Notes: a model not told the origin generated them from the sequence alone. Positions 25,747-36,071 are shown, counted from the stretch's first letter. The stretch: DNA of 64,000 bases from Turicibacter bilis (GCF_024499055.1 NZ_CP071249.1:1279001-1343000), one strand, 5' to 3'. A program made the numbers and translations.

Positions 25747-26436
25747 TTAATGACGTCTTTTACGTCCTTTAGGTTGTGCCCCTTCTTCATATTGATAATA
25801 ATATTTCGAATATCCTTTTGTTTTCTCTTCACAATCATTTAATACCGTTCCGACAATATTCGCCTGTACTTTCTCAAGCTCTTGATAGGCGGCTAAAACT
25901 AGCTTATGTTTAGCCATTCCTTCTCGAACGACTAATAATGTTCCATCTACTTTTAAAGCTAGTAACTGTGGATCGGTCACGGATAAAACCGGTGGGGTAT
26001 CAATAATAATGTAGTCATATTCTTCTTTTAACTGATTTAATAACTGAGCCATTGCTTCTGAACCAACAATTTCTGCCGGGTTCGGTGGAATTTTACCAGC
26101 TGTCATGACATGAAAATAATCATTCACCTTTTGAATGACTTCATTAAACTGTAGCTTATGGACAATTCCATCCGTTAAACCGATTTGATTCGATAAATTC
26201 AATTTTTTATGAATCGTCGGTTTTCTTAAATCGGCATCAATTAGTAGAACTTTTTTATTCATTTCATTCATTGAAAAAGCTAGATTTGAAGCAACTGTTG
26301 ACTTTCCTTCACCTGGAACGGAACTTGTAATGACGATGGTTTGTAACTCTCGATCAACCGATGAATATTGTAAGCTTGTACGAAGAGAACGATATGCTTC
26401 TGAAGATAATGATTTTTTTGAGCGATGATAGGCCAT
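25747..26436 (-). CDS. cpsD: Capsular tyrosine autokinase (CpsD/CapB)
   Basis: 229-residue BY-kinase. It has SSEAYRSLRTSLQYSS, Walker A SSVPGEGKST, Walker A' VLLIDADLRKP, Walker B YIIIDTPPV, and a C-terminal Tyr cluster (YSKYYYQYEEG) for autophosphorylation. It controls chain length and polymerisation with its membrane activator, encoded three bases upstream. AAGGAGGGG lies within the end of that gene. A paralogue serves cluster 2 at 48514. Confidence 0.92.
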   Translation of the reverse strand: MAYHRSKKSLSSEAYRSLRTSLQYSSVDRELQTIVITSSVPGEGKSTVASNLAFSMNEMNKKVLLIDADLRKPTIHKKLNLSNQIGLTDGIVHKLQFNEVIQKVNDYFHVMTAGKIPPNPAEIVGSEAMAQLLNQLKEEYDYIIIDTPPVLSVTDPQLLALKVDGTLLVVREGMAKHKLVLAAYQELEKVQANIVGTVLNDCEEKTKGYSKYYYQYEEGAQPKGRKRRH

Positions 26437-26439
26437 GAT

Positions 26440-27117
26440 TTATTTCCCCTCCTTTTCATCAAAATGTGGTAACGTTCCAAGCACCGGAACTGGTAAAAGC
26501 TTTTCTAATGTTTGTTTTTTACGGATCGTATCATCTAAATAATCAAGCACTAAAATCAAACCAATTGAAGCAATCACTCCAACGGCAAATGCAACCATAA
26601 TCACTTTTAGTGTTGCTGGCTCAATTGTAAATACTTTGACGCTATCAACTATTTGAACTTTCGCATTTGGCATAATACTTTCCGCTTGTCTCGTATATTC
26701 ATTGGCTAAGGCTTTTAACACATCACGTGCTTGTATTTGATCAGCACTCGTATAATTTATTTCTAAGATTGGAGAGTTTGTCGCAGACGTAAAGCTTAAT
26801 CCGCTTTTCACTTGATCGGCCGTTAACCCAATCTGATTCTTTTCTAATGTCTCATTTAAGAAGTCATCAATAACGATAATTTCTTTAAACGTATTCATGA
26901 AATTAGAATAATACTTCATTTGATCTTCCGTATAGCTATTAATAATGGTTTCTGAATCTCCTACATAAACTTTAACACGTGCACGGTACATTGTATCCAT
27001 GGTTAAAGAGTAGCAGACTCCTAACATCGTCATGATAAAAGTCACACCTATTAAAACCCATATTTTCTTTTTAAACAACTCAAAGAGTTCTTGTATTTCT
27101 AACGTTCTTTCTTCCAT
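26440..27117 (-). CDS. cpsC: Wzz-domain chain-length regulator and kinase activator (CpsC/CapA)
   Basis: 225 residues. Two membrane segments (about 20-38, WVLIGVTFIMTMLGVCYSL; and about 176-197, VIMVAFAVGVIASIGLILVL) enclose an extracellular domain. The short C-terminal tail DYLDDTIRKKQTLEKLLPVPVLGTLPHF is the part that activates the separate BY-kinase in Gram-positives. AAAGGAG precedes the ATG. Confidence 0.9.
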   Translation of the reverse strand: MEERTLEIQELFELFKKKIWVLIGVTFIMTMLGVCYSLTMDTMYRARVKVYVGDSETIINSYTEDQMKYYSNFMNTFKEIIVIDDFLNETLEKNQIGLTADQVKSGLSFTSATNSPILEINYTSADQIQARDVLKALANEYTRQAESIMPNAKVQIVDSVKVFTIEPATLKVIMVAFAVGVIASIGLILVLDYLDDTIRKKQTLEKLLPVPVLGTLPHFDEKEGK

Positions 27118-27128
27118 ATGGTACTCCT

Positions 27129-28274
27129 TTACTGCTCAAATAACTGCTTAATTAACTTAATAATAAATTCTTGTTGTTCTTTCGTCATTTTCGTATCCGA
27201 TGGTAAACAAACTCCACGATTAAAGTAGTCTTCTGAAAACGGGATTTCTTTAGTTGCTGTAAAGAATGGATACTGTTTAAAGACTGGTTGCAGATGCATT
27301 GGTTTCCAAACAGGACGAGATTCAATATTTTCTGATTCTAACGCTAACATGATATCGAGTGGTTTAACTTTAGAATCTTCTTTTAAGGTCATTACTGATA
27401 GCCAGTAGTTAGACTCACCAAAGTCACAAATATTCATCATTTGAATGTCTTCAATATCCCTGAAGCCTTCTTTGTACGTTTCGTAGATTTCTTTTTTCTT
27501 CGCAATACGATCATTTAATACTTTTAACTGCCCTCGTCCAATACCAGCAACGACATTTGACATACGGTAGTTGTAGCCAATTTCTTTATGTTCGTAGTGA
27601 CGTTCTGCTTCACGAGATTGTGTTGCCCAGAATGTTGCTTTTTTTGTATAGTCTTCATTGTTTGAAACCATCATCCCTCCACCTGAAGTCGTGATGATTT
27701 TATTGCCGTTAAAGGAATAGATCCCAATATCGCCAATCGTTCCACTCATTCTTCCTTTATAAGTAGCTCCTAAAGATTCGGCTGCATCTTCTAAAATCGG
27801 AACGGTATATTGTTGACAAAGTTCTAAAATAGGATCCATGTCAGCACTTTGCCCATATAAGTTAACAACCACCACTGCTTTTGGAAGTTGGTTGTTTTTT
27901 TCTGCGTTTTCAAAAGCTAGTTTTAATGCTTTCGGACACATATTCCAAGTTAAAGCATTGCTATCAATAAACACAGGTGTTGCCCCTAAGTAAAGAATCG
28001 GGTTGCATGATGCCGAGAACGTCAAGGTTGAACAAAAGACAACGTCTCCTGTCGTCACACCTAACGCTTTTAACCCTAAATGAATCGCAGCCGTTCCACT
28101 CGATAAAGCAGAAGCTGACTTCACACCTACGTACTGTGCTAATTCTTTTTCAAAATTCGTCACATTGGGTCCGAGTGGCGCCACCCAGTTCGTTTCAAAC
28201 GCTTCTTTTACATACTGTTCTTCATACCCTTGTTCACTCATATGAGGCGAAGCCAAATAAATACGCTCGTTCAT
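27129..28274 (-). CDS. DegT/DnrJ/EryC1 sugar aminotransferase (PglE/EpsN-like)
   Basis: 381 residues. NERIYLASPHMSEQGYEEQYVKEAFETNW is the signature N-terminus of the EpsN/PglE group; ALSSGTAAIHLGLKALG and LEDAAESLGATYKG are followed by FNGNKIITTSGGGMM, whose Lys binds PLP. It aminates the 4-keto sugar from the dehydratase at 29538, giving a UDP-4-amino-4,6-dideoxy sugar that the acetyltransferase next door modifies. AGGAGGAG precedes the ATG. Confidence 0.9.
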   Translation of the reverse strand: MNERIYLASPHMSEQGYEEQYVKEAFETNWVAPLGPNVTNFEKELAQYVGVKSASALSSGTAAIHLGLKALGVTTGDVVFCSTLTFSASCNPILYLGATPVFIDSNALTWNMCPKALKLAFENAEKNNQLPKAVVVVNLYGQSADMDPILELCQQYTVPILEDAAESLGATYKGRMSGTIGDIGIYSFNGNKIITTSGGGMMVSNNEDYTKKATFWATQSREAERHYEHKEIGYNYRMSNVVAGIGRGQLKVLNDRIAKKKEIYETYKEGFRDIEDIQMMNICDFGESNYWLSVMTLKEDSKVKPLDIMLALESENIESRPVWKPMHLQPVFKQYPFFTATKEIPFSEDYFNRGVCLPSDTKMTKEQQEFIIKLIKQLFEQ

Positions 28275-28292
28275 CGCGCTCTCCTCCTTCGA

Positions 28293-28922
28293 CTAGTATT
28301 GTTTAATCACTTTAGCAGGTGTTCCAACCGCAACGACTTGATCCGGGATATCTGTAATAACTGTTGCTCCCGCTCCAATCATCGACTGCATGCCAATTGT
28401 TTTTCCTTGAATGACTGTTGTTCCCGCTCCGATATGAGTCAGTGGTTTAACTCTGACCGTTCCACATAGCGTGGCGTTTGGTGAGAGATGAACATAATCA
28501 CCAATCAAGTTATCATGCTCAACAATTACTCCTGTATTAATGATGACATGCTCACCAATTTGACTATTCGCATTAATAACGGCATTTGGCATCACTACGG
28601 TTCCTACTCCAATATTAACCTGACTTCCAATAATCGCACTCGGATGAATCGCAGTAAAAAACTTCAAGTGACTATATTTTTCACTTAACTTATAACGGAT
28701 TTCATTTGAACCAATGGCAATAATGAAATAGGTATTTTCTTCATTAAAGTCATTGACTTCTAACGTTGAACCGAGGACTGGATAACCCATCCACTCTTTT
28801 TTGTTTGAGTCATCGAGCAAACCTTTAATTTTGATTTTTTCACCATTGGCAATTTGTGCTTTTAAAATATCTAATATGACAGCGGCATGACCGCCTGCTC
28901 CAAGTAAAATAATTTCTTTCAT
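28293..28922 (-). CDS. Sugar O/N-acetyltransferase (PglD/NeuD/EpsM-like)
   Basis: 209 residues. The N-terminal Rossmann-like half MKEIILLGAGGHAAVILDILK binds the UDP-sugar; the C-terminal left-handed beta helix (IGSQVNIGVGTVVMPNAVINANSQIGEHVIINTGVIVEHD) has the catalytic His-Asp (EHD). It ends in VAVGTPAKVIK. It likely N-acetylates the 4-amino sugar made by the adjacent aminotransferase, completing a bacillosamine-type nucleotide sugar. Confidence 0.9.
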   Translation of the reverse strand: MKEIILLGAGGHAAVILDILKAQIANGEKIKIKGLLDDSNKKEWMGYPVLGSTLEVNDFNEENTYFIIAIGSNEIRYKLSEKYSHLKFFTAIHPSAIIGSQVNIGVGTVVMPNAVINANSQIGEHVIINTGVIVEHDNLIGDYVHLSPNATLCGTVRVKPLTHIGAGTTVIQGKTIGMQSMIGAGATVITDIPDQVVAVGTPAKVIKQY

Positions 28923-28923
28923 C

Positions 28924-29526
28924 TTAGTTCATCCCATTAAATTTTTCCATTGTGACATTACCTTCTTGATTAATATCCGCTTGCCCTAACACTTTAGCAA
29001 CGGTTTGAAACAAGATTTTGACATCTAACCATAAGCTAAAATTCTCCACGTAGTAGACATCCAGTTCAAATTTTTTAGTCCATGAAATATTATTACGACC
29101 ATTCACTTGAGCATAACCCGTAATCCCTGGACGAACATCATGGCGTTTCATTTGCTCCGTTGAATAAAGAGGTAAATATTCCACAAGCAGTGGACGTGGC
29201 CCCACTAAACTCATATCACCTTTTAAAACGTTCCATAACTCAGGCAACTCATCTAAACTTGTTTTTCGAAGTAACTGTCCAAATTTAGTGAGACGTTCTT
29301 CATCCGGTAGTGGATTTCCTTCTGAATCAGTAGCATCTTTCATCGTACGAAACTTCACCATTTCAAAGATTTCTCCATTTAACCCCGCGCGTTGTTGCCG
29401 AAATAAAATGGGTGATCCAAGCTTCGTTTTTACTAAAATAGCGATGATTAACAAAATAGGAGAAGCTAAGATTAGTCCAATAAAAGCCATAATAAAATCT
29501 AAAATACGTTTAATGATTTGTTGCAT
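28924..29526 (-). CDS. Priming phosphoglycosyltransferase (PglC/EpsL-like)
   Basis: 200 residues of the monotopic bacterial sugar transferase family: re-entrant helix [42 protein letters not shown], then [39 protein letters not shown] and [14 protein letters not shown]. It transfers a phospho-sugar to undecaprenyl phosphate. The short PglC type, next to dehydratase, aminotransferase and acetyltransferase genes, suggests UDP-diacetamido sugar as donor. AAGGAGGAG precedes the ATG. Confidence 0.92.
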   Translation of the reverse strand: MQQIIKRILDFIMAFIGLILASPILLIIAILVKTKLGSPILFRQQRAGLNGEIFEMVKFRTMKDATDSEGNPLPDEERLTKFGQLLRKTSLDELPELWNVLKGDMSLVGPRPLLVEYLPLYSTEQMKRHDVRPGITGYAQVNGRNNISWTKKFELDVYYVENFSLWLDVKILFQTVAKVLGQADINQEGNVTMEKFNGMN

Positions 29527-29537
29527 CTCTCTCCTCC

Positions 29538-31523
29538 TTATACAACTTTATGGTGGGTTCCCTGCGCCACGTGGGACAATCTTTGATTGGTCTCGTGGCT
29601 TTCCTCCACTGGTAGGGTCATCTTCTCTTTATCTAATTGATGATGATCTGGCTCCTCATAAGTCGGCACCACTTCTTTTAACTTCTCTTTTAGTTCTTGA
29701 ATCCCTTTTGTTTTCGCCACTTGTAATAACTCTTGAATTTGTGATTTGACCGTTGTTAATTCAAATTCACTTGGTTTTCCAATAAAGATTTTTTGATGGC
29801 GCGTCTCTGTTAATCCTTCTTCATCCATCAATAACTCTTCGTACAGCTTCTCCCCTGGGCGAAGCCCTGTGACTTCAATTTCGATGTCCACATGAGGTTC
29901 ATAACCGGATAACTTAATGAGATTTTCCGCTAAATCATAAATCTTAACTGGTTTTCCCATATCAAGCACAAAGATTTCTCCACCTTGAGCGAATCCTCCC
30001 GCTTGAAGCACCAGTTGTGCCGCCTCAGGAATCGTCATAAAGTAACGGGTAATGTCTTTATGTGTTAACGTCACCGGTCCACCTTTGGCAATTTGCTTTT
30101 TAAACAGTGGTACGACTGATCCATTCGATCCAAGCACATTTCCAAAACGCACCGCCACATATTCGGTTTGACTTTTAGGATTCATCGCTTGAATAATCAT
30201 TTCACATAAACGTTTCGTCGCTCCCATGACATTCGTTGGATTCACCGCTTTATCCGTTGAAATGAGTACAAAGCGTTTCACCCCATACTCACTCGCCAGT
30301 TCCGCCGTATTGAGTGTTCCAAGCACATTATTTTTAATCGCTTCAGACGGACTCACTTCCATGAGTGGAACATGTTTGTGGGCGGCCGCATGAAACACGA
30401 CATTTGGCTGGTACGTTTGATAAATCTCTTCTAATCGATGACGATCTCGAACCGAGGCAATTAACGTCACTAAATTTAGATTAGGATATTGACGTAACAA
30501 TTCATTTTGTAAATCATACGCATTATTTTCATAAATATCTAAAATAATCAGTTGCTTTGGATTAAACTTTACAATTTGACGACAAAGCTCCGAACCAATC
30601 GATCCACCACCCCCCGTCACCATCACGACCTGATGCTCTAAATACTCATGAATCCCTTCATAATCCAGTTTGATCGAATCACGAGCAAGTAAATCCTCCA
30701 CTTGTACCTCACGAATCATGTTAAGATTAAACTTACCATCAATGAGTTCAAAAAGACCCGGCATCATTTTAACCGTTAATCCAAGTTGTTTAATGGTGAG
30801 TGACACTTCTTTTAGAAGACTTTCTTCAATGTTTGCAATCGCGATAATCACTTCATCAATTTGATGTTGATGAACGATTTGTTCTAAGTCTTCATGGGTT
30901 CCATATACCGGTGTATTTCCAATCACCGTGCCTAACTTTTCTTGATTATCATCTATAAAACCAATGACTTTTTTCCCTAAATGAGGGTTTCGCTTATATT
31001 CATTCGCCACTAAGCTTCCACCCATACCAGCCCCATAAATCAAAATGCGCTGAATCTTATGCTGATATTCATATTGACGTGAGATAATCATTCGTCGAAT
31101 GATACGCCACAAAATACGAACTCCATTACAAAGTAGCATCGCCAAAATCCCAGCAAGTGTCGTCACCAGTAACGGTACACGATGAGGAAGTAGCATTGAA
31201 ATCATCAAGTTAATGATCGTTCCCCCCATAAACGCAAGCGTTCCAAGCATAAAATCCTCAATCCCCGCTAACGTCCAAATACTTTGATACTGCTTCATGA
31301 TCCACTGACATAGTAGTAAAATTCCTAAACTTAAAACAAACTCCCACTTGTAATAATTAAAAATCCCAATCGTTTCAACCAGTGAATTTCCCGCTAAGTG
31401 GTAACGAAATAACGTCGCTAATCCATACGATAGTGTGATTAAAATGGTATCTATCCCGATTAAAATTCCCTTTTTCACTCCACGTTTTCTAAGAAGTGGC
31501 CCCTCTAATATTAACTCTCTCAT
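29538..31523 (-). CDS. UDP-sugar 4,6-dehydratase (PglF/EpsC/CapD-like)
   Basis: 661 residues. Four N-terminal membrane helices (to about 130), a first Rossmann-like domain ([16 protein letters not shown]) and the catalytic extended SDR domain: [48 protein letters not shown] and [13 protein letters not shown]. This type converts UDP-GlcNAc to the 4-keto-6-deoxy sugar, so cluster 1 draws directly on the UDP-GlcNAc that GlmS and GlmM feed. It is the first gene of cluster 1, with GGAGG before the ATG. Confidence 0.92.
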   Translation of the reverse strand: MRELILEGPLLRKRGVKKGILIGIDTILITLSYGLATLFRYHLAGNSLVETIGIFNYYKWEFVLSLGILLLCQWIMKQYQSIWTLAGIEDFMLGTLAFMGGTIINLMISMLLPHRVPLLVTTLAGILAMLLCNGVRILWRIIRRMIISRQYEYQHKIQRILIYGAGMGGSLVANEYKRNPHLGKKVIGFIDDNQEKLGTVIGNTPVYGTHEDLEQIVHQHQIDEVIIAIANIEESLLKEVSLTIKQLGLTVKMMPGLFELIDGKFNLNMIREVQVEDLLARDSIKLDYEGIHEYLEHQVVMVTGGGGSIGSELCRQIVKFNPKQLIILDIYENNAYDLQNELLRQYPNLNLVTLIASVRDRHRLEEIYQTYQPNVVFHAAAHKHVPLMEVSPSEAIKNNVLGTLNTAELASEYGVKRFVLISTDKAVNPTNVMGATKRLCEMIIQAMNPKSQTEYVAVRFGNVLGSNGSVVPLFKKQIAKGGPVTLTHKDITRYFMTIPEAAQLVLQAGGFAQGGEIFVLDMGKPVKIYDLAENLIKLSGYEPHVDIEIEVTGLRPGEKLYEELLMDEEGLTETRHQKIFIGKPSEFELTTVKSQIQELLQVAKTKGIQELKEKLKEVVPTYEEPDHHQLDKEKMTLPVEESHETNQRLSHVAQGTHHKVV

Positions 31524-31611
31524 ATACGACCTCCTCTATCTTAAATCATCGATTACTTATCTTACTTAACTTTTTTAATGTCACAAAGCTAATGACTTTC
31601 TATAAAATTGA

Positions 31612-31650
31612 TCACACAATCGAAGTCGGCGCTCTTCTCATCACCTTCAT
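31612..31650 (-). CDS. Possible leader peptide before the dehydratase gene
   Basis: Right after the leader terminator, AAAGGAGG is followed by ATG AAG GTG ATG AGA AGA GCG CCG ACT TCG ATT GTG TGA. The 12-codon frame (or 9 from the inner ATG) ends about 90 bp before the dehydratase start. The strong ribosome site without a long ORF suggests a translated leader or an mRNA-stabilising site; the frame itself may be chance. Confidence 0.35.
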   Translation of the reverse strand: MKVMRRAPTSIV

Positions 31651-31666
31651 TACCTCCTTTAAACAT

Positions 31667-31716
31667 AAAAAAAGCCACATCTATTAGACAATAAATGTGA
31701 CCTTTTTAGAGTAAAT
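31667..31716 (-). terminator. Leader terminator upstream of cluster 1
   Basis: On the minus strand, GGTCACAT ... ATGTGGCT with an 18-nt loop is followed by TTTTTTT. It lies between the probable promoter zone (31720-32040) and the first gene of cluster 1, so transcription must pass it. This is typical of antitermination or attenuation control. The 31717-32037 stretch shows no ORF. Confidence 0.6.
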
Positions 31717-32037
31717 CTCAACGATTTTAAAATGATTAAAAAATTCTACCCTAAATAATAAATCATGAAACTAGCAATTCTCCCAAAATTAACAGATTAA
31801 TATTTAACCCTATCTAGCATCGAATTTGTCCCAAATATTATCCCAATAACCCAATTTCCCTTTTACACAACTAAAATTTTACATTATTTATTATTTTTTT
31901 ACAAGTTTATCTAGAAATAAACATTATTTACCTTATAAAAGTTTATCTTCTAAATCAGTTTGATACAATTAAAGATTGAATCCATTTTTACAATATTATT
32001 GTTTTTTCTACCTAATATAACAATATATTACTAATTA

Positions 32038-32066
32038 TGTACATTTAATTAAAGTTATGATATAAT
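32038..32066 (+). promoter_or_regulatory. Probable sigma-A promoter of galU
   Basis: TGTACA, 17 bp, then TATAAT with an upstream TGA; about 40 bp before the ATG. The -10 is perfect, the -35 is poor. Confidence 0.55.
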
Positions 32067-32106
32067 TCTGCTATCTTTTTGAAAAGAGAGAAGGAGTTAG
32101 AAAGTT

Positions 32107-32991
32107 ATGAGAAAACCTGTACGTAAAGCCGTGATTCCAGCTGCCGGATTTGGAACACGATTCTTACCAGCAACGAAATCACAACCAAAAGAAATGTTAC
32201 CTATCGTTGATAAACCAACGATTCAATACATCATCGAAGAAGCGATTGCTTCAGGAATTGAAGAAATTCTAATTGTCACAAGCTCAACAAAGCGTTCCAT
32301 TGAAGATCACTTCGATAAATCTTACGAACTTGAAGACACACTAGCTAAAAAAGGAAAAAATGACATGCTTGAAATGGTTCAAAACATTTCAAATATGGCA
32401 CAAATTCACTATATTCGTCAAAAAGAAGCGAAAGGTTTAGGTCATGCGATTTTATGTGCCAAAACATTCATTGGGAATGAACCATTTGCTGTCTTACTTG
32501 GAGATGATATCGTCGTAAACGATGAAAACCCAGCAACCAAACAATTAATTAATGCTTATGAGAAAAACGGATGCTCAATTATGGGTGTTCAAACCGTAGC
32601 AGACGAAGACGTTTCTAAATACGGAATTATGAAACCTTCAAAATCACATCAACCAGAAGGACGTCTAGTTAAACTATCTGGAATGGTTGAAAAACCAAAA
32701 CAAGAAGAAGCACCATCAAACTTAGCTGTTATGGGACGCTACGTCTTAACACCAGAAATCTTTGAAATGTTAGAAACTCAAGGTGAAGGGGCTGGTGGAG
32801 AAATCCAATTAACAGATGCCATTGATCGCTTAATGGATCGCCAAGCCGTTTATGCCTATGACTTTGAAGGACAACGCTATGACGTTGGAGATAAATTCGG
32901 ATTCATCAAAGCAACCATTGACTTTTCATTAAACCGCGAAGATCTAAAACACCAAGTCATTGCCTACTTAAAAGAACTAAAACAAGCTTAA
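32107..32991 (+). CDS. galU: UTP-glucose-1-phosphate uridylyltransferase
   Basis: 294 residues. [29 protein letters not shown] is the nucleotide-binding signature; [11 protein letters not shown] holds the metal-site Asp; [11 protein letters not shown] and [12 protein letters not shown] complete the family pattern. It makes UDP-glucose, the substrate of the UDP-glucose dehydrogenase at 46504 and donor for priming in cluster 2. It is transcribed divergently from cluster 1, with AAGGAG before the ATG. A degraded partial copy lies at 50865. Confidence 0.96.
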   Translation: MRKPVRKAVIPAAGFGTRFLPATKSQPKEMLPIVDKPTIQYIIEEAIASGIEEILIVTSSTKRSIEDHFDKSYELEDTLAKKGKNDMLEMVQNISNMAQIHYIRQKEAKGLGHAILCAKTFIGNEPFAVLLGDDIVVNDENPATKQLINAYEKNGCSIMGVQTVADEDVSKYGIMKPSKSHQPEGRLVKLSGMVEKPKQEEAPSNLAVMGRYVLTPEIFEMLETQGEGAGGEIQLTDAIDRLMDRQAVYAYDFEGQRYDVGDKFGFIKATIDFSLNREDLKHQVIAYLKELKQA

Positions 32992-33000
32992 TAGATAACA

Positions 33001-33028
33001 AAAGGAACCTTCCCTCGAAGGTTCCTTT
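33001..33028. terminator. Bidirectional terminator between galU and the LCP gene
   Basis: Perfect 12-bp stem AAAGGAACCTTC / GAAGGTTCCTTT with CCTC loop, followed by TT on the plus strand and AAA-flanked on the other. It serves the convergent 3' ends. Confidence 0.85.
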
Positions 33029-33033
33029 TTCTC

Positions 33034-34083
33034 TTATTTAACAGTTCCAAACTTCTCATAAATAGCAGCCTCATTCTCAATGACAGTTTGTGATGGCTGA
33101 TACTCAGCGTCATTATAAATAAAAGCATGCACATCACGTACTAAGTCCTGATAATTGTTCATGACATAAAGCGGGCTATATCCTTTATAACTTACCGTTC
33201 TATTTTTATTATCAGCAGCCGGAATTTGTGTTTGCTCAATATTTTTCAAATCAAATGTTAAAACTTTTGTTCCAAAACTAATCATCTCATTCATCGTTAA
33301 ATTCGTTTCAACATAAGGTAAACAAGCGTCTAGCAAGCCTAATAGCTCCGTATAACTTTGATTCATCACTTTATCAATCATCGCTTCCATCACTTTGTTC
33401 TGACGATTCATTCGATCAAAATCATCACCAACATAACGATTACGCATATACGCCATCGCTTGGCGTCCCGATAATTTTTGTAATCCACCTTTCGTTAAAT
33501 AAGGAGCATCTTGATCAGTATCTGATAAACTATTTAAATGCTGAATATAATCATTTGTCACTTTTAACTCGTTTTCATGAACATCTAACTCAATTCCATC
33601 AATCGTATCAATAATATGCTCAATCGCATCAAAATTAAACGCGACATAACGCGTAATATCTAAATCAAAATTATAATTTAACGTCTTTAATGTTAATGGC
33701 GCTTTTCCATACCAATACGCATGATTCAGCTTATCAAAATCATTTTCAGGCTCAGGAATATAAATCAATGTATCACGCTGAAACGATGTCATCTTCACCT
33801 TTTTATTATTCATATCAAGAGAAATCACCTTAATTGCATCACTACGACCATTTGACCCATCACCATCGCGATCAATCCCTAAAACCGCAATATTAACAAT
33901 ATTAGACTCTTCCTCTTTTTGAACAAGCTCTTCAATAACTCCAACCTCTGCGGGCTTTAAAGATTCCGTTGTCTCTACCTTTGAGTAAAAATGATTCGCC
34001 GCAAAAATCCCTCCACCAATAACTAAGATGAAAACAATAATCATTAAAGAAATCACAATCCCTAGTACTTTTTTCTTACTCAC
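33034..34083 (-). CDS. LytR-CpsA-Psr (LCP) family glycopolymer ligase
   Basis: 349 residues. A single N-terminal membrane helix (about 7-29) leads to the extracellular LCP domain: IAVLGIDRDGDGSNGRSDAIKVISLDMNNKKVKMTSFQRDTLIYIP, with the conserved Arg and Asp residues that hold the polyprenyl pyrophosphate, and GRQAMAYMRNRYVGDDFDRMNRQ. LCP enzymes attach capsular or teichoic polymers to peptidoglycan. Lying between the two EPS clusters, it probably anchors one or both polymers to the wall. Confidence 0.92.
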   Translation of the reverse strand: MSKKKVLGIVISLMIIVFILVIGGGIFAANHFYSKVETTESLKPAEVGVIEELVQKEEESNIVNIAVLGIDRDGDGSNGRSDAIKVISLDMNNKKVKMTSFQRDTLIYIPEPENDFDKLNHAYWYGKAPLTLKTLNYNFDLDITRYVAFNFDAIEHIIDTIDGIELDVHENELKVTNDYIQHLNSLSDTDQDAPYLTKGGLQKLSGRQAMAYMRNRYVGDDFDRMNRQNKVMEAMIDKVMNQSYTELLGLLDACLPYVETNLTMNEMISFGTKVLTFDLKNIEQTQIPAADNKNRTVSYKGYSPLYVMNNYQDLVRDVHAFIYNDAEYQPSQTVIENEAAIYEKFGTVK

Positions 34084-34289
34084 AGCAAATCCTCCTACTC
34101 CACATTAATTCAATCTCTACCATACTCAGAGATAATTTGTAAATAAGTCTGTCTATTTCGACCTCTCACTTTACTCTATACTTTAGTTATCAAAAATAAT
34201 TATATAAGAGAGAGTTATCAGCAGAACTTTTCTGACGTTAATCAAACTCTTTTATCCTATAGTTTTTCTCAAATAGTGAATTGTAAGTG

Positions 34290-34395
34290 GTTAATAATAA
34301 CACGAATATAACAATAGCTACCAATCCTGTAAACTCAAAGCACTATACTAAGTTGATAGCTATTATTTTTGTAGTTAGCGACAAACTTGTTGAAT
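34290..34395. repeat. Dispersed hairpin repeat, copy 2
   Basis: GTTAATAATAACACGAATATAACAA... shares layout and most bases with 1915-2012: AATAGCTACCAA left arm, TTGATAGCTATT right arm, then GTTAGCGACAAA. It occupies the gap between the flippase end and the LCP start; the rest of 34084-34434 shows no gene. Confidence 0.5.
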
Positions 34396-34434
34396 ATTTT
34401 AAGTCTACAATATTTAGTGTTTTGTTTCAGCTAC

Positions 34435-35883
34435 CTATTTTGTATTAGAATATTTTTCTAAAAAATATTTATTAAATTTAACTCTAATCTCTTTATCTAC
34501 TAGCAATACCATTAATCCAGTTAATATTAAATAAATACTTCCTCCTAAAATTATTTGAATACATATAGTACCTATAGCTGAAGAAAGTTTTAATGAAATT
34601 AGATTTCCAACTATATACATTATAATCGCTGGTCCAATATATATCATAGTATTAATTAGGTATTTTCTTATCTCTAATGCATTTCTTACTTTAACTGTTT
34701 GATATATGGCTACAGTGGCCTCTGCGAAGATTGTCCCAATAGCAGCACCTACTGCTCCATAAAACGGAATAAAAATTATATTACTAATTACATTGACTAG
34801 AGCCCCTAATAGGGTAGACTTAATATAAATTTTATCTTTTTGATGTGGAATAAGATACTGTGTTCTTATAACATTTGCCCAAGATATGAAAATAACAGTA
34901 AATGCTAATAATGATACAACTGGGATAGCATTCACAAACTCATCACCTAAAAATAAAGGAATAAAATTAGGCGATACAATAATAACTCCACCTGCAATAC
35001 CTATCGCTAAAAACATAATAAACTTAAGTGACATTTCAATCATTTGCATTGCCTTCTTATCATTTCCTGTGGCAATCAAATTTGACATTCTGGGTAACAT
35101 GACGGTTCCTAATGCTGCAATGATTCCCATGGGAATATTAATAATTTTTTCTGAATTTTCATAATAAGCAACCTCAGCCATATTCGTCATAGATCCTAGC
35201 ATGATTTTATCCATAATTTTATATATACTAACTGCTAAAACTGGAATAAATAATACTAGGTTAGGACGAAGATGAGAGCAAATCCCCTTCACTGTTGGCA
35301 TTCTAAAATAAACATATTTTTTGATAAAGAACCATAACATTAATTGACTTAATAATGTTCCACCTGCCATTATCACTGTATAAATCCATAAATCATTACT
35401 ATCTTTTACAAAAATAAAAATACATCCCACAGTTAACAATTTTATTATAGTATTTCGAGTTACAGTTAGTTTAAATTGCTCTAATCCAAAGAAAAACCAA
35501 TTAATATCCAATATAGTGGCTATAATTAGCAATAATTGAATATAAAAGATTACTCTATTCTCTGTAACAAAAGTATTTATGTAAAATACATACCCAACAA
35601 TCGTTATTAAAGATGTAATTAGCTGTAAACCATATATATTAAAAAATGTCTGGCTCAATAATTGCTTATTATCTCTAACTTGTGAAATCGTTCGATTACC
35701 ATAATTAACAAGCCCTAACATAGCAAATAAGACAAAATAATTTGCTATGGAGCTAGAATAGGAATAGACTCCTACCCCCTCAGCCCCTATAACGCGGGCA
35801 ATATAAGGTGCTGTAAATAAAGGCAATAACATTGTTAAAAGTTGATAGGATACATTATATAAAAAATTTTTCTTTATACTCAT
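34435..35883 (-). CDS. Wzx-type oligosaccharide flippase
   Basis: 482 residues, about 12-14 hydrophobic helices. The N-terminal IKKNFLYNVSYQLLTMLLPLFTAPYIARVIGAEGVGVYSYSSSIANYFV is characteristic of Gram-positive capsule flippases (RfbX/Cps2J type). The ATG at 35883 has AAGGAG seven bases upstream; the ATG two codons earlier is too close. It follows the first rfb operon and a hairpin, so it may belong to either EPS system. Confidence 0.9.
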   Translation of the reverse strand: MSIKKNFLYNVSYQLLTMLLPLFTAPYIARVIGAEGVGVYSYSSSIANYFVLFAMLGLVNYGNRTISQVRDNKQLLSQTFFNIYGLQLITSLITIVGYVFYINTFVTENRVIFYIQLLLIIATILDINWFFFGLEQFKLTVTRNTIIKLLTVGCIFIFVKDSNDLWIYTVIMAGGTLLSQLMLWFFIKKYVYFRMPTVKGICSHLRPNLVLFIPVLAVSIYKIMDKIMLGSMTNMAEVAYYENSEKIINIPMGIIAALGTVMLPRMSNLIATGNDKKAMQMIEMSLKFIMFLAIGIAGGVIIVSPNFIPLFLGDEFVNAIPVVSLLAFTVIFISWANVIRTQYLIPHQKDKIYIKSTLLGALVNVISNIIFIPFYGAVGAAIGTIFAEATVAIYQTVKVRNALEIRKYLINTMIYIGPAIIMYIVGNLISLKLSSAIGTICIQIILGGSIYLILTGLMVLLVDKEIRVKFNKYFLEKYSNTK

Positions 35884-35903
35884 GCTCATTCTCCTTGATA
35901 GTC

Positions 35904-35947
35904 ATTAATAAAGGCTACATATAAATCTATATGTAGCCTTTATTAAT
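35904..35947 (-). terminator. Long hairpin between rfbD and the flippase
   Basis: A 20-bp perfect arm (ATTAATAAAGGCTACATATA) with its inverse and a four-base loop. No clear U-run follows on the minus strand, so it may be a weak terminator or processing site. Confidence 0.5.
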
Positions 35948-36071
35948 CGATCTCTTTATGATCTCTCAAATAAATAAACTGTTCATCTCTTTGACCCAAT
36001 AATTAAAATATGTCACTAAGATAATATTTTAATGTTATAACATAGCTTTTAATTATTTCAATCTACATATA

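Noticed and set aside
26280-26480. 66-residue ORF across the CpsD/CpsC junction
   Set aside because: It is a frame shadow of two well-supported genes.
31496-31687. Plus-strand ORF across the cluster 1 leader
   Set aside because: It overlaps the dehydratase start and the leader terminator, and its composition is not protein-like.
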